From positions 124,001 through 188,000 of the forward strand of contig VNWV01000010.1 of the NCBI GenBank assembly GCA_009801085.1: a stretch of 64,000 bases of DNA, read 5' to 3'. Below are positions 35,244 to 45,263 of this stretch, piece after piece. Within the stretch, counting starts at the first letter, position 1, and each line of letters opens with the position of its first letter. This stretch comes from Lasiodiplodia sp. COLG20 (taxonomy: Eukaryota > Ascomycota > Dothideomycetes > Botryosphaeriales > Botryosphaeriaceae). Under the pieces are notes generated by a model. That model was not told where the DNA came from. It saw only the letters and a list, made by a program, of their open reading frames with translations, and ran no database searches. Position numbers and translations under genes: made by a program.

Positions 35244-37133
35244 ATGACGATCATCACGACGCAGAACAACAACAACAGCAGCAATGAACAAAACGTCTTC
35301 ACCAACGAGCAATGGGCATCTCAGCAGCAGCGTTCAGCCATCCGCCAAGTCCTGAAAACGAACCATGTCGACTCTTCACGCGCCATGCAAGCCTCTCTGA
35401 ACGAGTTCCGGCACTGGGCGCCGTCCGAAGTCAGCGCGCTCTTCGCCAACGACTACCCCGCGCTCAAGGACCGCAAGCTCTACCCGCTCGGCCCCGAAAT
35501 GCGGTACCCGCCGCCGGGAGCACGGCGCTGGGGCGAGCTCGCCGCCAAAATGGCCGTCGTGGGCGTGGCCGACGCCGCGCTCTTCGCAACTTCGCGCCTG
35601 TACTCGGCACTGCCCGCAAAATACCAAGATCAGTGGACTGCGACGATCAAGGAGAGCGGGTATCAAGGCTCGGCGCAGGATCAGTTTGACGAGGCGGGGC
35701 GGACGATGCGGCAGCTGCGAGGCGAGATGCTGGCGACTTCCATGTTCGTCTCGGCGCCGCTGAGCTTGATCGAGCAGGCAGCCGACGCGCGGCAGGCGCT
35801 GTGCGTGAACAAGAAGGGCGAGTTCCGCATCCTGAGCGGAGGCTACGCGGCGATATCGCACGTGTGGGGCGAGACGATGGGGCTGGAGCACAACGGCGAG
35901 AAGATCAGGCAGGACGGACGCGGGATGCTGCGGCGTCACTTCGACCGCTTGATGGAGCCGGCGCTGCGCTGCGGCTACGAGTGGCTCTGGCTCGACCTGC
36001 TAGCCATCCCCAAGCGGTCATCCACTGATGGCACTGCTCCTGACGATGGCGGACGTCTCACCCGGCTCAAGACCCGCGTCATCAACACCCTCGACGCCGT
36101 CTACCGCAACGCCACTGCCGTCATCGTCCTCGACTCGTTCCCGCTGCTCTACCGCGGTGCCGACCCTACCCAAGCCGCCGCCCTGCTCGTCTGCGGGCCC
36201 TGGCTGACGCGCGTCTGGACCTACCAGGAAATCAAGCTCGCCCGCCGCGCCCTCCTCGCCACCGGCAGCGCTCAGGGCTTCGTCGACTTCGCCACCATCC
36301 GCACCCACCTCTCACAGCTCGCCGCCCGCGACGCCCCCCGCTGGGAACAGCTGCACAAAACCTTCTGGCGCCTGCAATCCGTCCACGCAATCACGGGCGG
36401 CACGACAACCGAACTCGGCATCAACCTCGCCGACATCGCCCTGTCCTGCACCAACCGCCGCACGAACAACGAAAAGGACTACGCCCGCGGCTTCTTCGCC
36501 CTGCTCCGCCTGCAGTGGGATCCCGACTGGTCGTCCTACGACGACGGCATCCGCCACGTCTACGAGCGCCGGCCCCGCGAGGCCGCCATGGTCGCTGCCA
36601 TGCACGGCCCGCGCGGCCTGGCGAGCCCGTGGACCTGGGCGCCGAGGTTCCTGGCTGGGTTGCAGGGGAAGGTGAATCTGCCGGATGAGTTCTTTTGTGA
36701 CGCCATGGTAGGGCTGAAGGGGTGGTGGCATGAGGTGTCGGTCAGCCAGTTTAAGAAGTGGCGCGCGTGGTGCGTGCCCGGCGAGGAGCAGGAGCAGGTT
36801 GCTATGCTAATAGGTGTGCGCGACGCTGCGGGAAGCGAGCGCGAGGTGCACGTCCTGCTGTCGGATGTGGAGCGGGCGCGGGCACGGGAAGTTGAGGGCT
36901 GGGTCGAGCTGATCGCAACTGGGAGAACCGTCATGCTGGCTGCGAGCGAGATGGTGGTTTCGCCCGACTGCGTCTTTCCGACTGTACTGTTGGCGTTGAG
37001 GGATGATGCTGATGGCGGAAAGGCGCGGGATGTGGATGATGTGAAGGCGGGGCGTGTGGTTTTTAGTGGGGTGCTGGTGGATGCGGGGAGGGAGGGGTTG
37101 GATGCTTCGCTGGGGCAGTGGGTGTTGAGGTAG
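35244..37133 (+). CDS. HET (heterokaryon incompatibility) domain protein
   Basis: Intronless, 629 residues from the ATG at 35244 (ACCATGA context, downstream of a TATA box). In-frame ATGs at 35202 and 35013 would lengthen it by 14 or 77 residues. The first 190 residues are helical and not recognised. The HET domain follows with its three landmarks: YAAISHVWG (about 200-208), WLWLDLLAIPK (about 245-256) and RVWTYQEIKLARRAL (about 322-336). The middle motif has LLAIPK where the usual form is C-I-x-Q/N, so it is a divergent member. The C-terminal 280 residues contain no recognised module; no WD40, NACHT or ankyrin repeats are seen. HET domains are linked to fungal non-self recognition and regulated cell death and may be TIR-like enzymes. 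The partner and trigger are unknown. Confidence 0.9.
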   Translation: MTIITTQNNNNSSNEQNVFTNEQWASQQQRSAIRQVLKTNHVDSSRAMQASLNEFRHWAPSEVSALFANDYPALKDRKLYPLGPEMRYPPPGARRWGELAAKMAVVGVADAALFATSRLYSALPAKYQDQWTATIKESGYQGSAQDQFDEAGRTMRQLRGEMLATSMFVSAPLSLIEQAADARQALCVNKKGEFRILSGGYAAISHVWGETMGLEHNGEKIRQDGRGMLRRHFDRLMEPALRCGYEWLWLDLLAIPKRSSTDGTAPDDGGRLTRLKTRVINTLDAVYRNATAVIVLDSFPLLYRGADPTQAAALLVCGPWLTRVWTYQEIKLARRALLATGSAQGFVDFATIRTHLSQLAARDAPRWEQLHKTFWRLQSVHAITGGTTTELGINLADIALSCTNRRTNNEKDYARGFFALLRLQWDPDWSSYDDGIRHVYERRPREAAMVAAMHGPRGLASPWTWAPRFLAGLQGKVNLPDEFFCDAMVGLKGWWHEVSVSQFKKWRAWCVPGEEQEQVAMLIGVRDAAGSEREVHVLLSDVERARAREVEGWVELIATGRTVMLAASEMVVSPDCVFPTVLLALRDDADGGKARDVDDVKAGRVVFSGVLVDAGREGLDASLGQWVLR

Positions 37134-37660
37134 GGTCTATTATGGGTGTTGGCTTGTAACGGTCCACTTCATACTAGTTTACCACCACCCAATATGACTC
37201 AATGATAACCTGTTGACCCCAGCAAGACCCTGTTGAGAGCTAGCTTACTATTTAGAGCCACGTTACATAGTATAGAGTCAGGTATATAAACTTATGTGGG
37301 TTTGATGTAAAACGCACTTTCGCCTCTTCTCTTTTCCGCCATGTTGTTATAAGATTGCCACTGGTAATTCTTTCACCAAAACTTCGTTGTATCCCAAGGT
37401 TCACCTTGTAGAAACATCCACGGTTGGGAGATGCTGTACTAAACGGAATGCAAGCAAGAGCTCGTCAATTTATGTACCGGCATTTGCAGGGCCACTGAAT
37501 GACAATTCCCCCGGTACGGTCTATTCGTACTTGCCTTTTCAGTAAACTATATCCTACCACGAAGCTAGCATATAAGAAGCTTACTTCTTCTGCTGCAGCG
37601 CTTCCAACACTCAGCACCAACACTTCGTCCACACCGCGTCAAAAGCGGAAGATAGCAGCC
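37134..37660. other. Intergenic between HET gene and small orphan gene
   Basis: 527 bp without a gene. A TATATAAA element lies at 37283-37290. Confidence 0.5.
37283..37290 (+). promoter_or_regulatory. TATA-like element
   Basis: TATATAAA on the plus strand, 371 bp before the ATG of the small gene at 37661. It could be that gene's core promoter with a long 5' UTR. The assignment is inference. Confidence 0.4.
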
Positions 37661-38229
37661 ATGGGTAACAGTAAGACGCCCTTGTCTTTCACCCATAGCA
37701 GCATGTTCAATGGAGAACATCGTTCGGATGCCCCTCTGCCTTTCCCACAACCTCACACTCGCCTCCACAAGTCCCCTACCTTTGCTTACGATTACGATGC
37801 ATACAGGAACAAGCCGCGCCACGAATGGTGACATGACCAAGGACGAAAAGGCCCAAGAGCCTGGTAACAGCACTCGCGACAAACCCACCATCTCCATCAG
37901 CAAAGAAAAACTCACACACATGATACGCGAGGTCATCGAGCACTACCGTGTCAAATATAAGTATGAGGAGAGTGATGTAGAATGGCTGTACAAAATATTC
38001 GATGAAGAAATCGACACGATTTCTCTGTTTGCTCGAGGTTTAGCTGAAATTAAAGACCGTCAGAGTATTGGTGAGTCGGTCGTCCCGGTTTTTACTGAAG
38101 TGATTCCAGCTGGCTAATCCCGCGAAAGACGTTGAGGATGTCGAACTTGCCCTGCTGGTTACATTCACATCTCATGTGGCAACCAAACTTCTCGAGTCCG
38201 TTAAGCAGTTTCTGATGCGGGAAGGGTGA
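37661..38229 (+). CDS. Orphan 124-residue hypothetical protein, possible N-myristoylation site
   Basis: Proposed exons are 37661-37670, 37807-38070 and 38129-38229. Intron 2 (58 bp, donor GTGAGT, branch-like CTAAT, acceptor AAAG) is well supported, because DRQSI-DVEDVELALLV continues in frame to a TGA. Intron 1 (136 bp, donor GTAAGA, acceptor TACAG) is less sure; without it translation could start at the ATG at 37831 (MTKDEK). With it the protein begins MGNRTS, matching the MGxxxS/T rule for N-myristoylation. The body is charged and helical (KEKLTHMIREVIEHYRVKY, then SDVEWLYKIFDEEIDTI and VATKLLESVKQFLMREG). I recognise no family. It is a parallel neighbour of the HET gene, about 0.5 kb downstream. 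Confidence 0.55.
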
Positions 38230-38624
38230 TGGAAAGGAAGGGGATCATGATATTCAGCCCTGAAGCAACTCTTATACTTGAGGAGATCCCTGCATCGAGG
38301 ATTCTTTTACCTAGTTGTCTGCTCAACAGGCTCTCATTGGCTCAGGAAGAAGTTGTTGAGAACACTGGCAGCCACAAGAATCTCAGCAGCTACCTAGGAA
38401 CATTCACATGTATTAAAATCATGACCAAGTGTGAAACGACATACAATTTGCTTCTATCTGTGATCACATACTTTTCTCATTTGCATGCATGAAAAAAGGC
38501 GGAAAAGTGATGTATAATGAATGACGTAGGGACGGAAGTCAGTGAGTCTTTTCCTGAAAGACCACGTTTCCGAAACGCTACTTGCACAATCCTCCCATTC
38601 ATTTCTGCCAGAGATTCACATCGC
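38230..38624. other. Intergenic, convergent 3' ends
   Basis: 395 bp between the orphan gene and the tyrosinase stop. Nothing specific was seen. Confidence 0.5.
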
Positions 38625-41152
38625 TTAAGCCTCGCCAGACTCCGTGATCTCGTGGAAGAAGAGCGGCTCGCGGAACTCGGGAATATCCTGTCCCGGACGC
38701 ATCACAGAGATGGTGGCGCTCACGCTGATCTTCAAGCCACCCGGCACATCGGCCGGATCCGTCTTGCGTTGGTTGACCTATTAAATGACGCAAAAAAAAA
38801 ATGTTATCAAACCATATCCAGAAAGGGCGCAACAGGGGCCGGGGAGCAAAACAGCAACAACAACAACAACAAACATCCCTTAGCAAAAAATAACGAAGAA
38901 AGACTCACATCAGCAACCCTCCACACCAAATTCTTCTTCAAGAACGGCACCACGTCGGGCGGCGCGATGCTGGGCAGCTGGCCGTCCTCGACGTAGTCGA
39001 GCAGGATGGGCGTGATGGTCGTGGTGCCGGTGACGCGCAGGCCCTCGTCCGACTGCAGCGCGCAGTTGTCGCACGCGTCCTTGGGCGCGGCGAAGACGTG
39101 CGTGATGCCGGCGAGCGTGGGCTCGGCGGGCCAGGTGAGCGGGCTGGAGCCCTCGTTGTCGTCGACGTCGGCGGCGGCGGTGGGGCCGATGAAAAAGTAT
39201 ATGGAGAAGGCGCCGTCAAGGGCGTCCCTGTTGTGCGGGGAGATGAGTGTAAATACGAATAGGGAACTTTAATGGTGTGATAGTGGGGGCTGTTTGGGTG
39301 GCTAATAGGAGAAATAAGGGTAGGGGTAGGGTGGGTGAAACAAATAGTGTTGGTGGGAGGATAAGGGGGGCGGGGAGACGCACTTGTTCACTTCGGAATC
39401 GATATACCACTGCAACACCAACCTGGTACCCTCCGGCTCGTTCGCCAAAATCTCGTTTCCGCGGTCAAAGGACGGCAACGCGTCGTCAGCGCTTCCCGGG
39501 TTGCCCCTGACGGCGCTCACAGCCTGGTCCTTCACCTCCAACACCTTCTGCTGGACCAAATGGGCCGCCTGGACCGGCGGAGAGATGATGGCCTCCGGTC
39601 CCTTCGCTTCCTTGTACCTGAAGACTTGGGCGTTTCGCACATCGACGGGCTTCATCTCCTCAGGCGGAGCTGGGGTGGCGACGCCGCCCGGTCGCGACTG
39701 GCGCTGCAAGCTCCAGCGGTAGTTCGCGTCGATGCGCTTGAGGAGGCTCTGGTGCTCGAACTTGCCCATGAGCTCCGGGTAAGTGTAGCCGAAGGCTCCG
39801 ATGTCGCGGGAGTCGGCGCTGTTCCAGAAGCGCTGGGGGCTGCCCGCCTCTTGCTTCTCCTTACGGAAAGGATAGAGGTTTGAGTGGCCATTGGGCTGAC
39901 CTGGAGTAGAGGCGTTGCTGATGTAGTCATCGTGCAGCGCCTGCCAGATGGCTAGAACACGGTCGATGTTGCTAATTGATCAAGTGTCGTGTCAGTGACT
40001 GAATTCCCCTTCAAATCTTCACGCCACAATCACACTCATGTCTTACCAGTGATGGAACCAGAATACGGGATCAAACGCAGCCACGGGCACTCTCGACATG
40101 TGCCCAGCTCCGCCAACCAAGACATGGTAAGCGCCGTGCCAGCTCTCGAGCGAGCCGCTCGGCGGGGCCTCCTGGTTGCCATCGCTCGGCACCGACGTGG
40201 CAAAGTTTCGATAGTCGGCGTACGGCTGCAGCTCGATCAGGTCCAGCAGCGTCTGCACCTCGGGCTCGCGGTCCTTGTTCAGCGCCGCGTCCAGCTCGTC
40301 GTAGTCCTCCTGCTCGCCGCTCTGGCCCGGCCGCGGGTGCCGCGCCGTGCGCCGCCGCGACAGGTGGTAGCCGCCGCCCTCCTGCTCCACCTGCTGCTCC
40401 AGCACCGCCCACTCCTCGGGCGCCACGCTGCCCGTCTGCGGGAACACGAACGTCTTGAGCGGGTTGTCCGTCGGCACCAGCGTCGTCTCGTTCGCGCCGG
40501 GCCGGTGCACCATCAGCTTGTCCGCCTTCAGCACCAGCGGCAGCCGGAAGTCGTAGGGAAACGACGTCTTGCGGCCCCGGAAGATACCGGGGAACACCGT
40601 CTGCTTCTCCTCGCGCGCGTGCAGGTAGTCCCAGTACGGCAACCGGAAGCGCTTGGCGGCCTCGCGGTGCTTGGGGTCCTTGAACTGCGCCGCGATGCGC
40701 TCCATGGTGCTGTAGATGGTTTGCTTTGCGTCGGATTCGTCAGTTCAGTGTCATGAGAAATCGAGCATGGCTTTCCTTTACCTCGAACATGGCCAGGTAT
40801 GGCCGGTGCCAGGTTGGGAAGAGGATCGAGTTGTGCGTGCAGTAGCCGCCACGTTGGGGCTTGTCGCCTCTGACTCCATCCCAATCGCGCTTGGGGAGGC
40901 CATGGATACCTGAATTGAGTTAGTGGGTTTGCATTCATCATCGAGCAGAGGTGCTGTTGGCTGACCGGATACCTGGAAAAATCCCATCTTGGTTTCATCG
41001 TGCTGAAGGCTTTCCATAGCGAGCACGAACAGATTGAACATGTCGGGCTCGTTCTTGACGAGGTCGTCAATCTCGCGGCGGGGATAGACGCCTGAGACTG
41101 AGCGGAGGCCGATGACGATGCCATCGTTTTGAGCTTCAGAGAGCGATGCCAT
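38625..41152 (-). CDS. Type-3 copper tyrosinase (polyphenol oxidase)
   Basis: Exons 41152-40966, 40909-40782, 40723-40047, 39971-39384, 39227-38909 and 38777-38625 encode about 683 residues. CuA ligands lie in SGIHGLP (His65), YCTHNS (His88) and [11 protein letters not shown] (His97). Cys86-Thr87-His88 fits the Cys-x-His thioether of fungal tyrosinases. CuB is SWHGAYH (His301, His305) and [14 protein letters not shown] (His329/330). The C-terminal half carries [10 protein letters not shown], a Y-x-Y motif like the one that closes the catalytic domain, then a beta-rich domain of the kind that shields the site in pro-tyrosinases. It oxidises monophenols and diphenols to quinones, as in melanin formation. 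No signal peptide is seen, so it is intracellular like Neurospora and Agaricus enzymes. A charged insert (about 210-260) lies between the copper sites. The first donor is GTCAGC, which is unusual. Confidence 0.94.
38853..38873 (+). repeat. (CAA)n microsatellite in a tyrosinase intron
   Basis: About seven CAA units (one CAG) inside the fifth intron (38778-38908). It is a simple length-variable repeat with no coding effect expected. Confidence 0.85.
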
Positions 41153-42644
41153 TGTGAAAAATCACCAAGGAGGAATGTTTATTTCAGACTAAATAAGCAC
41201 CGTGAGAGAAGTTGGTGTTCAATTGATGTGGAAGAGAGATGATATCCACAACTCAAGTTTTCCCCAGCGGAGGGAGCTTATGTAGGCGTTGATAAGCCCC
41301 GCCCAGCTTTTCTTTGAAACCGGAATAAAGCATCTCATCCGGACCTGAGTTCGCCGCCGTTGCGTGTACTCGCATGTGAAGCGGTAAGCTGCTTTGAGAT
41401 GTTGACGCATAAGGCTAGGATCACTATAGCTCTGCAAGAGAGCGGTCAGTATCACGAAACGTCTTGTCGGGTTACACAATGACGCTCAGTAATCGCAGGT
41501 TAGCGGGGGTGGCTGGCTGACCTGTGTCACCGACCTTCTGGCCCTGGACTATCGAACCACGTTCCCCGCAACCAGCTGCAAGCCTCTGGAAAGCGCGGAG
41601 AAACAGTAAGCCTCAAACTAAAAAGGCGAGAGGTGATTTGCAAGGCCTTCAACCGCCCGCACCTCCGGGCTGAGATTGACCGGAAACTTCGTATTCTTTC
41701 TTTTTGTTCGGAATCCTAATGTGCAGCCGAGTGGATCCAAGAAAACATGTCCAATCATGTTAAAGTCTTATCTATCAGTCACAATTCGCGGTTCGCAACA
41801 TGTGAACGTCTTTGACACTTGTGCGCTGCACGAAACCACAGTATTGCTGCGAGCGGCCGATGATTCACCATTTGTGACACCAATCCCATGAGGATACTCC
41901 ATCATGCTTACTTGGCGGTGATCCTATTTATTTCTTTTTAGCCGCTCCGCTGCGTGATTGCACATGTATGTAATGTTGGTATATCATTGCCGATCTCTAA
42001 GCAGCTAGCTTCTCAGCCTGTTACCCAACGAAACCTTGCTGCTGATCCTCTTAGGTGCTGACACCAATAAAGAGAAACCTTTGCGAATAGTATGGCCAGA
42101 CGTTTGAACATTATTGATTTATTAGCTCAGTGTCGGGTGACGGGTTTCAGAGCATATCAACGCCAATCAGGGCGAACTGTTAGCCATAACGGAACCTGTA
42201 TGTATGCTCATGTTTTTCGGTCAAATACGGGTGTACTCAGTTACACGTGAATGGATCTGATAATGGCATATTGACATCACACGGCTTTTGCGAAAGTTTA
42301 TGCGAGTACGGAAGAACGTCAGAGTCAGGAAGGAAAATGAACTGCATTGGGCTATTTGATTCCCTCGCTGCGAGAAATTCAAAGCAATTGACTATAAGAA
42401 GACTTTCTTGAGTGTTTCCCCTCAAGTATACTTTTAGAAAGTCTCCGCGACTATGGGTTTTGGAAGCGATGTGCAAATGCAGAATAATACCTTGTGTTTC
42501 TCTCCACGTAAGGTTTTCAAGCCTTTATATCATCTAGAGGCAGTCCGCATGTGCCGATCCAAGTGATTGAAGTAGTGGTCTAGCGGTGAACTTCCTTGGA
42601 ATACCATGAGCCCAGCGAATCTCGGTGTCATCGTCGTTGATTCT
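41153..42644. other. Intergenic, 1.5 kb, no gene seen
   Basis: Upstream region of the tyrosinase and 3' flank of the 2EXR-like gene. No conserved frame, RNA gene or repeat was found. Confidence 0.5.
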
Positions 42645-43607
42645 CTATAGTGGAGAACTTGCTGAGCGTCTATGGAAAGAAGCTGGACCAATCGTTTGAG
42701 TCTGCACATGCTCGCCCAAGAACTCGTTGCAATTGAAACGAAAGGCCAAGTTCTGCTCGCAGTCACCCAACGGGATGCACAGCCCACCAAAGAGCTCACG
42801 GCGTCGGAGCACCACCTCCTCAAAAGCCTTCTTGTGAGCTCTGGTCCTACTTTCACCCTCACGCACACTTGCGCAGAAAGTATCGAAGCAATCCAGGACC
42901 AGAGACGTCTCATCGTAATAACCGACAATTTGGAGTTCTCCATTGAAGCGAATGCTCAACAAGGCGTCCAAGAGGTCGGAAAGCTCACGAAGACTCGGTC
43001 GGTGCGGAGGATAGAAGTGCGTGTAGTAATCGAGATGATGGATCATGCCGGAAAGCTGGTGAATAGGTGCTCGGATCATTGATTGAGAGCCTACTAGGGC
43101 GTCCCACCCGCACGGGCAGATGCGGAAGTGCAAGCTACCCAAGAGCATGGGCACGAACTCGGATCGAATTTGGCGCGAAACCTCTCCTAGGCGGCAGTTG
43201 GCCAAGTTCATCCTCAGCTTCGCGATGCGCCCGATCTCAGCTAGCTCTTCCATGGGAATACGATCCAACTCTTCATCATCACTCCAGTAGCCGCTGATCT
43301 TGCGATCGCAATCGGTATCACTTTTCAACCAGAAATCATACCTTCTAATACAAGCAGTCTCCGGACTTAATGCGATAGGGTTGTCGGGAGTTGTTGCCAT
43401 GGTGTCGATGACGGCCTGGTAGATAGCGTTACGGAGTTCGCCAGAGAGTGCCATGAAGTCGAATATCTCCCCGGGACGCCGAGATGGGATGTCGTGAGCT
43501 TGTTCGGTTGGAAGGTGAAAGGGCCTGGTGGCGGAAGAGGTGACGATATTCTTTTTGGTCGCAGAAGGGGCCGTCATCTTGCCTCCATCCTTGGTGCTCG
43601 ACGCCAT
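42645..43607 (-). CDS. 2EXR/F-box-like domain hypothetical protein
   Basis: Single exon of 320 residues from the ATG at 43607. The frame is open about 28 codons further upstream, but without an ATG. After a disordered 45-residue start the protein has FDFMALSGELRNAIYQAVID (49-68), the LP-x-E-L-R-x-x-I-Y pattern that opens the large fungal 2EXR/F-box-like family. A region with CRLGEVSRQIRSEFVPML (the L-x-x-v-s-R-Q-i-r-x-E pattern of the same family) follows, then a globular helical part. Members are lineage-expanded and uncharacterised. Some resemble F-boxes that would recruit substrates to SCF ubiquitin ligases, but that is unproven here. Confidence 0.75.
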   Translation of the reverse strand: MASSTKDGGKMTAPSATKKNIVTSSATRPFHLPTEQAHDIPSRRPGEIFDFMALSGELRNAIYQAVIDTMATTPDNPIALSPETACIRRYDFWLKSDTDCDRKISGYWSDDEELDRIPMEELAEIGRIAKLRMNLANCRLGEVSRQIRSEFVPMLLGSLHFRICPCGWDALVGSQSMIRAPIHQLSGMIHHLDYYTHFYPPHRPSLRELSDLLDALLSIRFNGELQIVGYYDETSLVLDCFDTFCASVREGESRTRAHKKAFEEVVLRRRELFGGLCIPLGDCEQNLAFRFNCNEFLGEHVQTQTIGPASFHRRSASSPL

Positions 43608-44279
43608 GGTTGACACGGAGCCCTGCGTCGAGATCCGCGGAAGAGGAATGTGCCACAGGCTGTGAAACTCCTGTGACTTCCTGCACTTCAAATCAAAGAA
43701 TAAAGTAAGCGAAGTGCATGAAAAACTTGCGTAAAGAGACTAGTGGTGAAGTTGTTGTTGAAAGACGGTTGCTCGATCCTTTGTTGAAGGCTTCGTAGAG
43801 GATGAGGTAGGAGATTTAGAGCGGAAGAAAGGTTACTTACAAGCAGGAGCGTGATAGAAGCCTTGCGCCTGTACGTAGAGTCAGGCGATGGCTTGAGTCA
43901 AAGGTGGGGTTGAGGAAAGGTAGCAATGGAGGCGCGCAGAGTAGCTTTTATGCTGCCTATCGCCATTTCTTGGCACGTGCGGTGTTAGCCTTGAGCACCT
44001 GCCCGAATCACTCAGCTCACGTGCACATGCGAAGGTCCTCTAGGATTGTGTTCGGAAGCTACAAATCAGGCAGAAGAAGCTCGTGTTATCCGGCTTCACC
44101 TCACCATCACCTGCTGTATCCTAGCTCTGCTCGGATATCTCTTCCAATGGAGTAGCCACGGTCTTAACCAACTGACAATATCAAATAATACAGAGCCACA
44201 ATCTGCAAAGCAGCTACCAATCCCCATACTTCATCCAAAGCCCCCGCGCCACTATTGAGGCGGATTCTCGGACGCTCTC
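43608..44279. other. Intergenic, no gene seen
   Basis: 672 bp. It holds the promoter side of the 2EXR-like gene and the 3' side of the small gene at 44280. Possible splice-like acceptors near 43680 suggest that a 5'-UTR intron may exist. Confidence 0.45.
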
Positions 44280-44772
44280 TCATCGCGAGCCTGCATGCAT
44301 AGCACGTTGTAGATGACGAAGTTCTACACACCCAGTCAGAACTTCATTCCGACAGCCACCCAAGATGTAGCCCCCAAAGGAAAGAACAAATTCGAGTCCA
44401 CTCACGAACAGCTTGCACTCCCTCCTCCCTCGCAAAGCGCTCCGCGTCCTCGGGAAATGCGACATTGTACGTCTCGGCCGCCTCGCGCACGGCGCTCACA
44501 GCCGTGGCCCCGGTAGGGTACCCGTCTTCGACCTGGCACAGAACGCGCCGCACCAGCTGCCAAAACCTCTCTTCGCGGGCGGCCAGCGCCGCGGCATCGG
44601 CAGCGACCGATTCTGTGAAGCGTCGTCAGCTTTTGAGGACGGCCGTTGCGACGGAGGTAAAGCTGCTACCGTTAAACTGAGGCCGGCAATGGCGATGGGG
44701 CAGGTGACGGCGCGGCTGGATGGAATTTCTGGGGCCTTCGGGGGTCTGGTTGGGCCCGGGCTGATCGGCCAT
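44280..44772 (-). CDS. Small hypothetical protein (spliced)
   Basis: Proposed exons 44772-44670, 44612-44406 and 44323-44280 give about 117 residues. Intron 1 is 57 bp with a CTGAC branch and CACAG acceptor; intron 2 is 82 bp (GTGAGT to TGTAG). The middle exon is the most protein-like part (ESVAADAAALAAREERFW, then VLCQVEDGYPTGATAVSAV). I do not recognise it. The third exon is uncertain: another frame across the same acceptor would read NFVIYNVLCMQARDE and end in a later TAG. Treat it as a probable gene with an uncertain 3' end. Confidence 0.45.
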
Positions 44773-45263
44773 GCTTACTTCGTTGCGGGTTTGTGGAAGT
44801 GTGAATGAAATAAGAAGGGTCGTATATGCTGAGGCTTTCCGGGGGAAGGAGCGAATGTGTAATGACTTGAGCCTCGTTTCTTGGCAGTACAAGTCTCTTG
44901 AAGGTTATCCACCTGCATAAGTTCACCGGTGTAAGACATAACAGCTGTGGGAAGAAGCATCTGAACTACTTCAGCATAAAGGCGAGTGGTAGGACTGACG
45001 AGACACGCCATTGGTGCTTTACATTTACGAATGTAATAGATCTTAGAAAAGCTGTTCTGAAGTAGTCAAACATTAAGTTTATTCACTCGAAATCATTGTC
45101 ACATCGTAAGCATATTCAAAGTTTAACATGATCCTTATCAATTCAATTACTTAGGCAGTATTGGGTATTGCAACAACTACTACTTCATGCCTAATCGTGC
45201 TGTCCGTCATCCGTAGCAAATCATACAAGTCATCGTAAACTCATAAGTGTCGAGTGAAGGCGT
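44773..45263. other. Intergenic, no gene seen
   Basis: 491 bp with AT-rich stretches near 45050-45240, probably the 3' UTR and terminator of the repeat-protein gene. Confidence 0.5.
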
